29,329 nucleotides of DNA from a virus: positions 1 to 29,329 of IMG/VR virus record IMGVR_UViG_3300025101_000119; one strand, 5' to 3'. Positions 1-7,495 of this stretch are shown here, one piece after another; positions within the stretch are counted from its first letter, which is position 1; each line of letters begins with the position of its first letter. A program made the position numbers and the translations under genes. The notes beneath the pieces are model-generated. The model saw nothing but the letters and a program-made list of their open reading frames with translations. It was not told the DNA's origin and searched no databases.

Positions 1-52
1 CGTTGAGCTTGTTTACACCTTGCCTGAAATATTTTTTTCTGTCAATTCTAAG

Positions 53-82
53 CTGACATACATGTAAAGTAATAAGTATTAT
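53..82 (+). promoter_or_regulatory. Candidate sigma70-type promoter for terminase genes
   Basis: CTGACA (53-58) and TATTAT (77-82) are separated by 18 bases, close to the bacterial TTGACA/TATAAT consensus. The flanking DNA is very AT-rich, so chance matches are likely. A transcript from here would carry the folded element at 107-168 in its 5' untranslated leader before the small terminase gene. Confidence 0.3.
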
Positions 83-106
83 ATAGCTATAACTTTATAT
101 AAAACA

Positions 107-168
107 TATATGGACAGGGAGGGTAGTTGGACTACGAACTATAGCCACCCCCCCATATAGGTAAACCT
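107..168 (+). other. Structured stem-loop element with G and C tracts
   Basis: TATATGG (107-113) pairs perfectly with CCATATA (153-159). Inside, GGG (117-119 or 121-123) faces a seven-C tract (148-154), and TAGTT (124-128) pairs with AACTA (137-141) around an 8-base loop. Immediately after, AGGT-AA-ACCT (159-168) can form a second tiny hairpin that competes for base 159. No T tract follows, so it is not a textbook terminator. It may be a packaging-site structure, an RNA-processing site, or an end structure of an upstream transcript. Confidence 0.5.
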
Positions 169-251
169 CTTATAGCAAGACCCAAAAATACAACGTGTAA
201 AGTTTTGGACTTTTGGTTGACAAATCTTTGATTTTACTTAATGATTCGATT

Positions 252-737
252 ATGGACACATTTCCACTAAAACATACAAAATGGTCTGACCGTCTAGCTT
301 TTGACATCGCTTTGATGTTAGAGGGTAGCGGTGAATCTATGGATGAAGTACGCACACGCCATAGTATTTCGGCAAGCGAGATTATTGATTTCAATAAAGA
401 TAAAGTGTTTTTAAAAAAAGTAGAGTCTTACCGTAATGAAATAAAAGAAAAAGGTATGACCTTTAAGTTAAAAGCGAGAGCACAAGCGGAAGAACTTCTG
501 ATAACAAGCTGGGCTTTGATACATAGTCCAGAAACATCTTCAGCTGTTAAAGCGGATTTAATAAAGTCTACTGTTAAATGGGGTGGGCTAGAGGCAAAAA
601 ACAATACCATGGAGGAAAGTAATGGCGGAGTTAAAATTACAATTAATCTCGGGGGGCAAGAGCACACCACAAAAGTCGTCCATAGTGAAGAAAGCACAAA
701 CCAACCTGAGCTTATCGAAGCTGACCAGTCCGTTTGA
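252..737 (+). CDS. terS: Terminase small subunit (putative)
   Basis: The predicted role is to recognise viral DNA and recruit the large terminase to start packaging. Assignment rests on its place directly before a clear large terminase and on the protein pattern: an N-terminal helical region with a plausible helix-turn-helix (around EVRTRHSISASEIIDFN), a charged central helix, and a C-terminal tail containing GGVKITINLGG, a beta-like ending common in small terminases of such phages. I chose the ATG at 252 (161 aa). An in-frame TTG at 213 would add 13 residues, but neither start has a good ribosome-binding site. The last 116 bases overlap the next gene in another frame. The exact family is not recognised beyond this. 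Confidence 0.75.
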   Translation: MDTFPLKHTKWSDRLAFDIALMLEGSGESMDEVRTRHSISASEIIDFNKDKVFLKKVESYRNEIKEKGMTFKLKARAQAEELLITSWALIHSPETSSAVKADLIKSTVKWGGLEAKNNTMEESNGGVKITINLGGQEHTTKVVHSEESTNQPELIEADQSV

Positions 738-906
738 TACTGTATACAAAGGGAAACTAGCGAAAAAAATGTATGCGTTAAGTGACTATAATAGATTTAC
801 AGCAGAATTAATGAAGTTATCATTGTCTTATACTACAAAAATAGTAAGGCATAAGAAAAAACCTACAGAGTATTATGTTATTCTGTTAGAAAATTACGAG
901 GCTTAA
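622..906 (+). CDS. Small basic protein overlapping terS, unknown function
   Basis: This 94-aa frame begins inside the small terminase gene and stops at the base before the large terminase ATG, in the same frame as that gene. A strong ribosome-binding site, GGAGG (611-615), sits 6 bases before the ATG at 622, which is the main support for starting inside terS. The 116-base overlap is unusually long. The N-terminal half is Lys/Ser/Thr-rich and the C-terminal half contains a predicted amphipathic segment (YALSDYNRFTAELMKLS). Without the overlap, the only later ATG is at 769, giving about 45 residues. It could be a packaging accessory protein, by position alone. Confidence 0.6.
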   Translation: MAELKLQLISGGKSTPQKSSIVKKAQTNLSLSKLTSPFDTVYKGKLAKKMYALSDYNRFTAELMKLSLSYTTKIVRHKKKPTEYYVILLENYEA

Positions 907-2283
907 ATGGACATAGACTATACACCGACCAAAATATGCAAAGATTTTATGGTATCTGATAGTAAGATGCGTGTACTAATGGGACCTGTAGGTTCTGGCA
1001 AGTCAGTTGCAAGTTGTTTTGAGGTAGTTAGACGAGCCTCTATGCAGAAACCAAATAAGCAAGGCATACGAAAATCAAGGGTAGCTATCGTTCGTGAGAC
1101 TGCTAGACAGTTACAGGATACAACAATAAAAACATTCCACGATTGGTTTCCACCAGGCGTATGTGGAGAATATATGAGAACTACTAAAACTTATTTTCTA
1201 AAGGTAGGTGATGTAGAGTGCGAGATTATGTTTAGAGCATTAGATGATTCAGATGACGTAGCAAACTTAAACTCGTTAGAGTTAACATTTGCTTGGTTTA
1301 ATGAGTGTCGAGATATTAATCCAGATATTGTAGACGCTATGTCAAAACGTATTGGTCGTTTCCCATCAGCTAAAGATGGGGGACCTTCTTGGTTCGGGAT
1401 GTGGGGGGACACCAACCCACCCACAATGGATACGTGGTGGTATTATCAAATGGAACATCTTGACCCCTCGGATGGAGTTTCATTTAATGATAATGGGTGG
1501 GACGTATTCAAACAGCCATCAGGCAGAAGTCAAGATGCAGAAAATATAGAGAACTTACCTGAAGGTTATTACGACACACAAGGTAGGTCGGATGAATATA
1601 TTCGTGTGTACATTGACGGAGAGTATGGATTAAGTACAGCAGGGCAACCTGTGTATAAGTATTTTAGACCTGACTACCATATGGCAGACCAAACTTTACA
1701 ACCAGTTATAAACGGTGTGAGACCAATTATTGTTGGTATGGATTTAGGACTGACACCCGCAGCCGTTATAGGACAACAAGACCCACGAGGTAGAGTTCTT
1801 ATACTAGACGAAGCTGTAAGTTTTGATATGGGTATACAACGATTTATACGTACAGTTTTAAAACCATTGTTAACTGAACGTTTTTCAGCGGCTCCTATAT
1901 TAATTATATCTGACCCTGCAGGTATACAAAGAGCTCAAACAGACGAGCGTTCTGCTGTAGATATAATAAAAGCTGAAGGTTTTAGAGTTATGCCAGCAAG
2001 AACAAATAATGTATCGGCTAGGCTTTCAGCGGTAGATGATTTTCTTATGCGTCAAGTAGATGGCGACTCTGCATTTTTAGTAGACCCTAGATGTACAAGA
2101 TTAAAAGCTGCAATGATGGGAGGATATAGGTTTCATAAAAAGAATGGGACCATAGAAAAGAATAAACATTCGCATGTAGCAGAGGGTTTACAGTATCTAA
2201 TGTTACATATAAACAGTACATCAGATGGATTTATTACTAAAAAAAGAGACATAAAACCTGTTGCGGCAGGCGGATGGACTTGA
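907..2283 (+). CDS. terL: Terminase large subunit (ATPase-nuclease)
   Basis: This is the packaging motor: an N-terminal ATPase pumps DNA into the procapsid and a C-terminal RNase H-like nuclease cuts it. At 458 aa it is full length for the family. Visible motifs are a Walker A loop GPVGSGKS (26-33), a Walker B with catalytic Glu, LTFAWFNE (126-133), and the nuclease acidic residues Asp279 (GMDLG) and Asp336 (SDPAG). The C-terminal HVAEGLQYL segment carries Glu426 where most relatives have Asp. It starts one base after the upstream stop. A transcription break (two hairpins) follows the gene. Confidence 0.95.
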   Translation: MDIDYTPTKICKDFMVSDSKMRVLMGPVGSGKSVASCFEVVRRASMQKPNKQGIRKSRVAIVRETARQLQDTTIKTFHDWFPPGVCGEYMRTTKTYFLKVGDVECEIMFRALDDSDDVANLNSLELTFAWFNECRDINPDIVDAMSKRIGRFPSAKDGGPSWFGMWGDTNPPTMDTWWYYQMEHLDPSDGVSFNDNGWDVFKQPSGRSQDAENIENLPEGYYDTQGRSDEYIRVYIDGEYGLSTAGQPVYKYFRPDYHMADQTLQPVINGVRPIIVGMDLGLTPAAVIGQQDPRGRVLILDEAVSFDMGIQRFIRTVLKPLLTERFSAAPILIISDPAGIQRAQTDERSAVDIIKAEGFRVMPARTNNVSARLSAVDDFLMRQVDGDSAFLVDPRCTRLKAAMMGGYRFHKKNGTIEKNKHSHVAEGLQYLMLHINSTSDGFITKKRDIKPVAAGGWT

Positions 2284-2315
2284 TATGCTGAATGTAGTTA
2301 TTCATATTTACTACC

Positions 2316-2344
2316 ATAATTATGATGTTTCCTCTCATAATTAT
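2316..2344 (+). other. Perfect AT-rich hairpin, first of a tandem pair
   Basis: ATAATTATGA (2316-2325) and TCATAATTAT (2335-2344) are perfect inverted repeats around a 9-base loop. It lies 15 bases upstream of a second perfect hairpin after the terminase gene. The stem is AT-rich with only one G-C pair, so it is less stable than its neighbour. It may assist termination or protect the 3' end of the transcript. Confidence 0.6.
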
Positions 2345-2358
2345 ACTTTCTCTACTAT

Positions 2359-2388
2359 ACCCTGCTTATATTTACTCCTAAGCAGGGT
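2359..2388 (+). terminator. Probable transcription terminator after terL
   Basis: ACCCTGCTTA (2359-2368) and TAAGCAGGGT (2379-2388) form a perfect 10-bp stem with a 10-base loop. It is followed by a pyrimidine-rich, T-rich stretch (2389-2400) rather than a pure T run. Its place between the terminase gene and a candidate promoter supports a terminator role. Confidence 0.7.
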
Positions 2389-2398
2389 CCTCTTTCTA

Positions 2399-2427
2399 TT
2401 GGACAATGATGTAATAAAGTATATACT
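2399..2427 (+). promoter_or_regulatory. Candidate sigma70-type promoter for the virion operon
   Basis: TTGGAC (2399-2404), a 17-base spacer, and TATACT (2422-2427) match the bacterial housekeeping promoter consensus at 5 of 6 and 5 of 6 positions with ideal spacing. It begins 10 bases after the terminator stem and ends 22 bases before the next ATG, whose GGAGG lies in between. The order terminator, promoter, ribosome-binding site fits a fresh transcription start for all downstream virion genes. Confidence 0.65.
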
Positions 2428-2449
2428 CAAAATAAATCGGAGGTAAATT

Positions 2450-2692
2450 ATGCCAGGATATAAAAATTATACTATTAAAAAATACAGAGGCGGTGGTCTT
2501 GTAGAAACTAAAAAGTATGAAGACGGTAAAACGGTAGTAACAGAAGATGAAAGAATGAAAGCTATGCAACAATTCTTAAACGAAGATACTTCTAAAGAAG
2601 AGGTCACTGTAATAATAAAAGATTCTAAAAAGAATCCGAATAAATATACAGACATAATGGGCGTACCCATTAAAAAACCAGAGCCTAAATAA
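2450..2692 (+). CDS. Small Lys-rich protein before portal, unknown
   Basis: This 80-aa protein is the first gene after the intergenic promoter and has a strong GGAGG about 6 bases before its ATG. It is rich in Lys, Glu and Thr, with a beta-like N-terminus (GGGLVETKKYEDGKTVVTEDE) followed by a short helix and a VTVIIKD strand, and a Pro/Lys tail. No family is recognised. It ends 3 bases before the portal gene, so a role in head assembly is possible by position. Confidence 0.7.
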   Translation: MPGYKNYTIKKYRGGGLVETKKYEDGKTVVTEDERMKAMQQFLNEDTSKEEVTVIIKDSKKNPNKYTDIMGVPIKKPEPK

Positions 2693-2695
2693 ATT

Positions 2696-4732
2696 ATGGT
2701 ATTACAAGTAATAGGGAACGAAGAGCTCGTTAAAAAAGAGAAAGAGCAAATTGATAAAGCTTTAGAAGAAAGGCAGAATGAGCCTTTGATTTTAGGTTTA
2801 GCTGCACACCTTCGTGAATGTTGGGATGCAGCAAAACGTGCTAAGAAGCCTATCGAAAATATTATGCTTAAAGGACTTCGCCAAAGGAATGGTGAGTATG
2901 AGGCTGACAAGAAAGCCCAGATACAAGCACAAGGTGGCTCTGATATATACATGATGATTACGGAAGTTAAGTGTAGAGCTGCCGAAAGTTGGCTCCGTGA
3001 TATATTATTAGAGACAGGCACTCCCCCATGGGATTTACAGTCTACACCAATACCTGAGCTAGAACCCGAGCATGCACAAGAATTACAAAATAGTTTTGCG
3101 TCCGAAGTTGTAAAAATAGTAGAGCTTGAAGGACAAGCACCAGACCCAGCAAAAATGGAAGAGCTTAGAGAAATGGTAGCTCAACAATATAGATTTAAAT
3201 TATTACAGGCTGCCGATAATAGGGCTCGTAAAATGAAAATAAAAATACAAGACCAATTTGCACAAGGCGGTTGGGGTGAGTCATTTAACGATTTTATTAC
3301 AGACTTAGTAACTTATCCATGTGCTTTTATTAAAGGGCCTATTGTTCGTAGGCAAAGGAAGTTAAGTTACACTAAAGACGAAATGGGTAACACCACAGTA
3401 GAAGCTGATGAAATTATTGCACCAGAGTTTGAGCGTGTTGACCCGTTTAGAGTATACCCAGAACCTGGAATTACTAATATCAATGACGGATATATATTTG
3501 AACATCACCCACTTAGCCGTACAGAATTAGCAGATTTAGTTGGTGTTCCAGGATATGATGACGATGCTATTAGAAAAGTATTAGAGTATGGTAATGGAGA
3601 TTCTTGGATATCAGAAGATGTAGAGTTATCTAAAGATGAAGAAGAAAGAAAGTTTCATTCGTCTGACAGACCGACAGAAATATATGACGCATTAGAATTT
3701 TGGGGTAAAGTAAGCGGTAAAATGCTTGTAGAATGGGGATTAACTGAAGATGAAGTACCTGATGAAGCTCGTGAGTATGATACAAACGTGTGGATGGTAG
3801 GTAATTATGTTATCAAAGCAGTATTAAATTATGACCCATTAGGTGAAAAACCGTATGCAAAAACCTCATTTATTAAATGCCCAGGTGCATTTTGGGGTAA
3901 AGGCATACCAGAAATTATAGAAGATTTACAAAATGTATGTAATGCAGCAGCTCGTGCGTTAGTTAATAACATGGGTATATCAAGTGGGCCACAGGTTGAA
4001 GTTAACCTTGAAAGGATTCCACCAAATGAAGACATTACACAAATGCACCCATGGAAAATATGGCAAGTTACTAATGACCCATTAGGCTCTAGTGCTCCTG
4101 CAGTTAGGTTTAACCAACCTAACGATAATGCAAATACATTAATGGGTGTGTATGAAAGATTTGCTAAATTAGCTGATGACCATTCAGGTATACCATCTTA
4201 TTTACAAGGCGACATAAACGTAAAAGGAGCAGGACGTACAGCGTCTGGTCTTTCAATGTTGATGGGGTCTGCAGGAAAAGGGATACGTCAAGTGGTTATG
4301 CACATAGATAGTGATGTTATAAAACCTGTTGTACACAGACAATTTGTGTATAATATGCGATATGATGAAGATGAGTCTATTAAAGGCGATGTAGAGGTTC
4401 TACCAAAAGGTGCAATCAATCTCGCAGTTAAAGAAACTGTTAACGTCAGAAGAATAGAATTTCTTAACGCAACCGCCAATGAAATCGATATGGGTATCGT
4501 TGGTAAAGAAGGCCGTGCAGCGATACTTCGTGAAGTGGCTAAGAGTTTGCAAATGCCTGTGGATGAAATCGTTCCTTCTAGGGAGAAAGGAAGTTACCAG
4601 ACTAGGATGGCTAAAGAGTTTGCGGCTGAACAAGCACAGCAATCTCCTACACCTACCCAGCCAGATGGCTCCCCTAAAGGAGGAATGGAAGCAAACACAG
4701 TTAGTAACCGTAACACTGGAGGTAAGTCTTGA
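2696..4732 (+). CDS. Portal protein (P22-like portal group)
   Basis: The portal forms the ring at one capsid vertex through which DNA enters and leaves and to which the tail attaches. The 678-aa length is near the P22 portal (about 725 aa). Recognisable stretches are VDPFRVYPEPG around residue 245, a long wing/stem region with GKGIPEIIEDLQNVCNAAARAL near 400-420, and GDINVKGAGRTASGLSMLMG near 505-525, typical of podovirus portals of marine phages. The C-terminal tail is Gln/Pro/Gly-rich and probably disordered. The ribosome-binding site is weak, suggesting coupling to the upstream gene. The stop overlaps the TTG start of the next gene. Confidence 0.9.
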   Translation: MVLQVIGNEELVKKEKEQIDKALEERQNEPLILGLAAHLRECWDAAKRAKKPIENIMLKGLRQRNGEYEADKKAQIQAQGGSDIYMMITEVKCRAAESWLRDILLETGTPPWDLQSTPIPELEPEHAQELQNSFASEVVKIVELEGQAPDPAKMEELREMVAQQYRFKLLQAADNRARKMKIKIQDQFAQGGWGESFNDFITDLVTYPCAFIKGPIVRRQRKLSYTKDEMGNTTVEADEIIAPEFERVDPFRVYPEPGITNINDGYIFEHHPLSRTELADLVGVPGYDDDAIRKVLEYGNGDSWISEDVELSKDEEERKFHSSDRPTEIYDALEFWGKVSGKMLVEWGLTEDEVPDEAREYDTNVWMVGNYVIKAVLNYDPLGEKPYAKTSFIKCPGAFWGKGIPEIIEDLQNVCNAAARALVNNMGISSGPQVEVNLERIPPNEDITQMHPWKIWQVTNDPLGSSAPAVRFNQPNDNANTLMGVYERFAKLADDHSGIPSYLQGDINVKGAGRTASGLSMLMGSAGKGIRQVVMHIDSDVIKPVVHRQFVYNMRYDEDESIKGDVEVLPKGAINLAVKETVNVRRIEFLNATANEIDMGIVGKEGRAAILREVAKSLQMPVDEIVPSREKGSYQTRMAKEFAAEQAQQSPTPTQPDGSPKGGMEANTVSNRNTGGKS

Positions 4733-4944
4733 TTAGACCAGACCCAGAAGTTATTAAGGCTTTAGCCGTATTGGCACGCCAACACCCCCCAGCACTGGAA
4801 TGGCTGAAGGGATGGTTAGACCATGAGTTAAAGCAGCTACCCAATGTTACTCAAAACGTGTCACTTGCACAGGGGCGGTGTCAAGTTTTGAAAGAAATAT
4901 ACACTTTAGTAAAAGAGTCCCCTGATAACGCAGCAAAGTCATGA
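4729..4944 (+). CDS. Small helical protein after portal, unknown
   Basis: This 71-aa protein starts at a TTG that overlaps the portal stop, with GGAGG (4718-4722) 6 bases upstream; this site decides the start. It is mostly helical, with a Trp-containing amphipathic stretch (ALEWLKGWLDHELKQL) and a second helix CQVLKEIYTLVKE. Small helical proteins of this kind sit between portal and scaffold in related phages, but I know no function for them. No membrane segment or catalytic motif is visible. Confidence 0.65.
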   Translation: MIRPDPEVIKALAVLARQHPPALEWLKGWLDHELKQLPNVTQNVSLAQGRCQVLKEIYTLVKESPDNAAKS

Positions 4945-4958
4945 CGACAGCTGTTAAT

Positions 4959-4973
4959 TAACGCATACCGTTA
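4959..4973 (+). promoter_or_regulatory. Small hairpin touching scaffold ribosome-binding site
   Basis: TAACG (4959-4963) pairs with CGTTA (4969-4973) around the loop CATAC. The 3' arm abuts GGAG (4974-4977), the ribosome-binding site of the scaffold gene at 4987. A 5-bp stem is weak. It might modulate scaffold translation, which phages often control tightly, but no direct evidence exists here. Confidence 0.3.
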
Positions 4974-4986
4974 GGAGCGAAACATT

Positions 4987-6030
4987 ATGTCATTACCAAA
5001 GCAAGTTCAAAAACAATCTGAGGATGTACAAGCGTTGTATAAAGAACTTAACAAAGAAACAGCGGAAGCACCTGCTGGTTTAGATTCAGGAGAAAAAGTG
5101 CCTGAAGAAAAACAAGCTGAAACTACCACTGAAGTACCTGTTGAGGAAGATACAACTGCAACTTCCGACAGTGTAGAAAAACAAGCAACTGAGTCTGAGG
5201 CTGAAGAGCACAGCACAACAGACACAAAAGAAGAAAAAGATACATGGGAACAAAAGTATAAAACATTACAAGGCATGTATAATAAAGAAGTTCCGAGCTT
5301 AAGTGCTCAGAACAGACAATTAAACGGCCGTGTTTCTCAATTAGAAACTTTGTTAGGAGACCTTAACAAACAAGCAGAACCAGTGCAGGAGGCACCAGTC
5401 GAGAAGTTAATTACGGAAGACGATGTTAAAGAGTACGGTGATTCTATTGATGTTATGCGTAGAGCAGCAAAGGAAGAAGTAGCAGGAGAATTGGCTCGTG
5501 TTAGACAACTGGAAGCGGAAATAGCTAAGTTGAAAGGCGTAGTACCACAGGTACAACAAGTCCAACAACAACAAAAAACTAGTTCTGAAAAACAGTTTTG
5601 GGATACTTTAAACCATGAAGTACCTAATTGGAACGAAATTAATAGTGACCAAGACTTTCAGTCATGGCTGCTTGAGATTGACCCCCTTACAGGTATTACT
5701 CGCCAAACTTATTTAGAAGACGCACAGCGTAAACTAGATGTTAGTAGGGTAGTAAATTTCTTTAAAGCTTTTGGGAAGGATATAGGTAAAGATGATAATG
5801 CTCGTGGAAAAGGTTCTACGCAATCTGCAGAATTACAAAAACAAGTTGCCCCAGGACGAGGACGTGCTGGACAACCTGTAAGTAATGATGGCAAAACTTA
5901 TACACCGAAAGACATTGAAAAATTTTTTAAAGATGTTAGAACGGGTAAGTATAAGGGAAGAGATGATGAGCGTAACCGAATGGAACGTGACATTTTCGCT
6001 GCACAGCGGGAAGGTCGCATAGTTAATTAA
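4987..6030 (+). CDS. Capsid scaffolding protein
   Basis: Scaffold directs coat protein to form a procapsid of correct size and is then removed. Assignment rests on position between portal and coat and on composition. The 347 residues have a very acidic, Ala/Glu/Thr-rich N-terminal third (10-90), a coiled-coil stretch near 95-127 (LSAQNRQLNGRVSQLETLLGDL), a second coil near 165-185, a Gln-rich linker, and a compact region near 205-265 (FWDTLNHEVPNWNEINSD). A strongly basic helical C-terminus (KDIEKFFKDVRTGKYKGRDD) resembles the coat-binding end of P22-type scaffolds. A small hairpin precedes its ribosome-binding site. Confidence 0.85.
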   Translation: MSLPKQVQKQSEDVQALYKELNKETAEAPAGLDSGEKVPEEKQAETTTEVPVEEDTTATSDSVEKQATESEAEEHSTTDTKEEKDTWEQKYKTLQGMYNKEVPSLSAQNRQLNGRVSQLETLLGDLNKQAEPVQEAPVEKLITEDDVKEYGDSIDVMRRAAKEEVAGELARVRQLEAEIAKLKGVVPQVQQVQQQQKTSSEKQFWDTLNHEVPNWNEINSDQDFQSWLLEIDPLTGITRQTYLEDAQRKLDVSRVVNFFKAFGKDIGKDDNARGKGSTQSAELQKQVAPGRGRAGQPVSNDGKTYTPKDIEKFFKDVRTGKYKGRDDERNRMERDIFAAQREGRIVN

Positions 6031-6048
6031 TAGTAAAAGGAGGCTATT

Positions 6049-6954
6049 ATGGCTTTTGCAACATCTCCAGGTCATCCAACGTATACAGGAAACTTTATAC
6101 CTGAAATTTGGTCTGGAAAATTAATTGAGAATTTCTATGATGCTACTGTGTTATCAGCAATCTCAAACACTGACTACGAAGGTGAAATTCGTAACATGGG
6201 TGATACGGTCAATATCCGTACAACTCCAGAAATCACCATTAAAACATACGTTAAAGGTCAAACTTTAGCGGTTGAAAACCCAGATAAACCAAAATTACAA
6301 TTATTAATCGACAAAGGCGAATACTTCGCTTGTGTTGAAGATGATGTAGATGAGGTACAATCAGACATTGCAATGATGGACCAATGGTCTAAAGACGCTT
6401 CAGAGCGTATGAAGATTAAAATTGACCAACGTGTATTAACTGATTTGTTAACTGGTGTACATGCTAGTAATAAAGGACAAACAGCTGGAGCTATCTCTGG
6501 TAACATTGACCTTGGTGTAGCAGGTACTCCAGAAGCACTTACTACTTCAAATGTAATTGGTAAAATTGTTGACATGGGTACAGTTCTTGACGAAGCTAAC
6601 TGTCCTGAACAGGGTCGTTTTTTATGTATCCCTGCTAAGATGGCTGGTTTAATCAAGCAATCAGACTTAAAAGATGCATCTATTACTGGTGACGGAAATT
6701 CACCATTAAGAAATGGTCGTTTAGGTATGATAGATAGATTTACAGTATATGTAAGTCATAACCTTTATAAGAACGGAAGTGAGTTTAGCGTTATTGCTGG
6801 ACACACAATGGGGTTTACATTTGCGTCACAAATGACAAATATGGAAACAATTCGTTCAGAAACAACTTTTGGTAACATCATTCGTGGTCTTCAAGTTTAC
6901 GGTTATAAAGTCGTTAAACCTGAAGCTCTTGCTACAATGATTGTTACAGTTTAA
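6049..6954 (+). CDS. Major capsid (coat) protein
   Basis: At 301 aa this is the main shell protein, expected to take the HK97 fold. It follows scaffold directly and has the strongest ribosome-binding site type in the window (AGGAGGCTA, 7 bases before the ATG). The N-terminus (FIPEIWSGKLIENFYDATVL), the central GEYFACVEDDVDEVQSD, and the C-terminal IDRFTVYVSHNLY and FGNIIRGLQVYGYKVV resemble coat proteins assigned to the P22 gp5-like group in marine phages. It is shorter than P22 coat (about 430 aa), so it may lack the inserted domain. Codon use is more regular (GGT, GAC, CGT) than in neighbours, fitting high expression. Confidence 0.9.
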   Translation: MAFATSPGHPTYTGNFIPEIWSGKLIENFYDATVLSAISNTDYEGEIRNMGDTVNIRTTPEITIKTYVKGQTLAVENPDKPKLQLLIDKGEYFACVEDDVDEVQSDIAMMDQWSKDASERMKIKIDQRVLTDLLTGVHASNKGQTAGAISGNIDLGVAGTPEALTTSNVIGKIVDMGTVLDEANCPEQGRFLCIPAKMAGLIKQSDLKDASITGDGNSPLRNGRLGMIDRFTVYVSHNLYKNGSEFSVIAGHTMGFTFASQMTNMETIRSETTFGNIIRGLQVYGYKVVKPEALATMIVTV

Positions 6955-6966
6955 TAGGAGGCTAAC

Positions 6967-7434
6967 ATGGCTGCATATACAGACTCGCATGGCTTTGATA
7001 AAGGTTCTGCGGCACATCCTGCTCAGGGCGTTAACAGAGTCGGCTACATGGAAGTAAATTTAAACTTCGCTACTATAACTGCGGACAGAGCTACAGCAGG
7101 TGCTACGGCACTAGCGGCTGGAGATTCTATCGAAGTACTTAGCGTACCAGCGAACACTTTAGTGTTGGCGGTAGGTGCAACTACAGTAACTGCAGAAGGT
7201 GCGGCATCAACATTTGACATCGGTTTAACTGGTGGTGATGTTGATTTGTTTGTTGATGGAGGTGATGCTAACTCAGCGGGAACCACTTCATCAAACGGTG
7301 CAGGGCTAGATGGCGATAACCAAAGCCATTACTTTGCAGCTGCAGACACTATTGATATGCTTATTGGTGTATCAGGTGCTGTAACTGACACCGCTGTAAT
7401 TAAAGTATGGGCGGTTGTTGTTGACTGTTCATAA
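6967..7434 (+). CDS. Probable capsid decoration protein
   Basis: This 155-aa protein follows coat by 12 bases with the same GGAGGCTAAC leader, which suggests similarly high expression. It is rich in Ala, Gly, Asp, Val and Thr, nearly free of Lys and Arg after residue 30, and reads as a beta-strand protein with glycine loops. There is no signal peptide or catalytic motif. Position and composition fit an outer-capsid decoration protein, but the family is not recognised. It is followed by a perfect hairpin, so coat and this gene may share a transcript end. Confidence 0.65.
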   Translation: MAAYTDSHGFDKGSAAHPAQGVNRVGYMEVNLNFATITADRATAGATALAAGDSIEVLSVPANTLVLAVGATTVTAEGAASTFDIGLTGGDVDLFVDGGDANSAGTTSSNGAGLDGDNQSHYFAAADTIDMLIGVSGAVTDTAVIKVWAVVVDCS

Positions 7435-7449
7435 TAAAACATAGCAACG

Positions 7450-7476
7450 GTCGGAGGGTAACTATAACCCTCCGAC
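7450..7476 (+). terminator. Perfect GC-rich hairpin after capsid genes
   Basis: GTCGGAGGGT (7450-7459) and ACCCTCCGAC (7467-7476) form a perfect 10-bp stem with a 7-base loop, 16 bases after the stop at 7434. It is the most stable hairpin seen in the window. No T tract follows, so it may be a weak terminator or a 3'-end stabiliser that sets the ratio of capsid to tail transcripts. Confidence 0.6.
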
Positions 7477-7495
7477 TAACTAAATGGAGGCAAAA

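Larger units (their letters stand above)
1..251. other. Gene-free leader upstream of the packaging genes
   Basis: No supported gene lies here. A short open frame at 2-67 could be the 3' tail of a gene outside the window, but nothing in its 21 codons is recognisable. The rest is AT-rich except for a G- and C-tract element at 107-168 that folds back on itself (listed separately). Position beside the terminase small-subunit gene makes this a natural place for a packaging (pac/cos) site or for the end of a preceding transcription unit. That role is inferred from position only. Confidence 0.6.

Noticed and set aside
2-67. Open frame of 21 codons at the window start
   Set aside because: It could be the tail of an upstream gene, but it is too short and featureless to support. 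Another frame is open for nearly as long.
217-245. Perfect TTGACA at 217-222 as a promoter -35
   Set aside because: The best -10 at 17-18 bases is AATGAT/ATGATT, a poor match, and transcription would begin at about the terS start, leaving no leader.
2261-2446. 61-codon + strand frame after terL
   Set aside because: It runs through both hairpins and the promoter, has no ribosome-binding site, and its product is low-complexity Tyr/His-rich.
2467-3021. 184-codon minus-strand frame opposite the small gene and portal start
   Set aside because: It is a shadow of two well-supported + strand genes, with Ser/Ile/Phe-rich composition typical of reverse complements of AT-rich coding DNA.
4479-4736. 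85-codon + strand frame inside the portal gene
   Set aside because: No ribosome-binding site; basic low-complexity shadow of the portal C-terminus.
6258-6656. 132-codon minus-strand frame opposite the coat gene
   Set aside because: The coat gene is unambiguous and the opposite frame has no start signal or recognisable protein.
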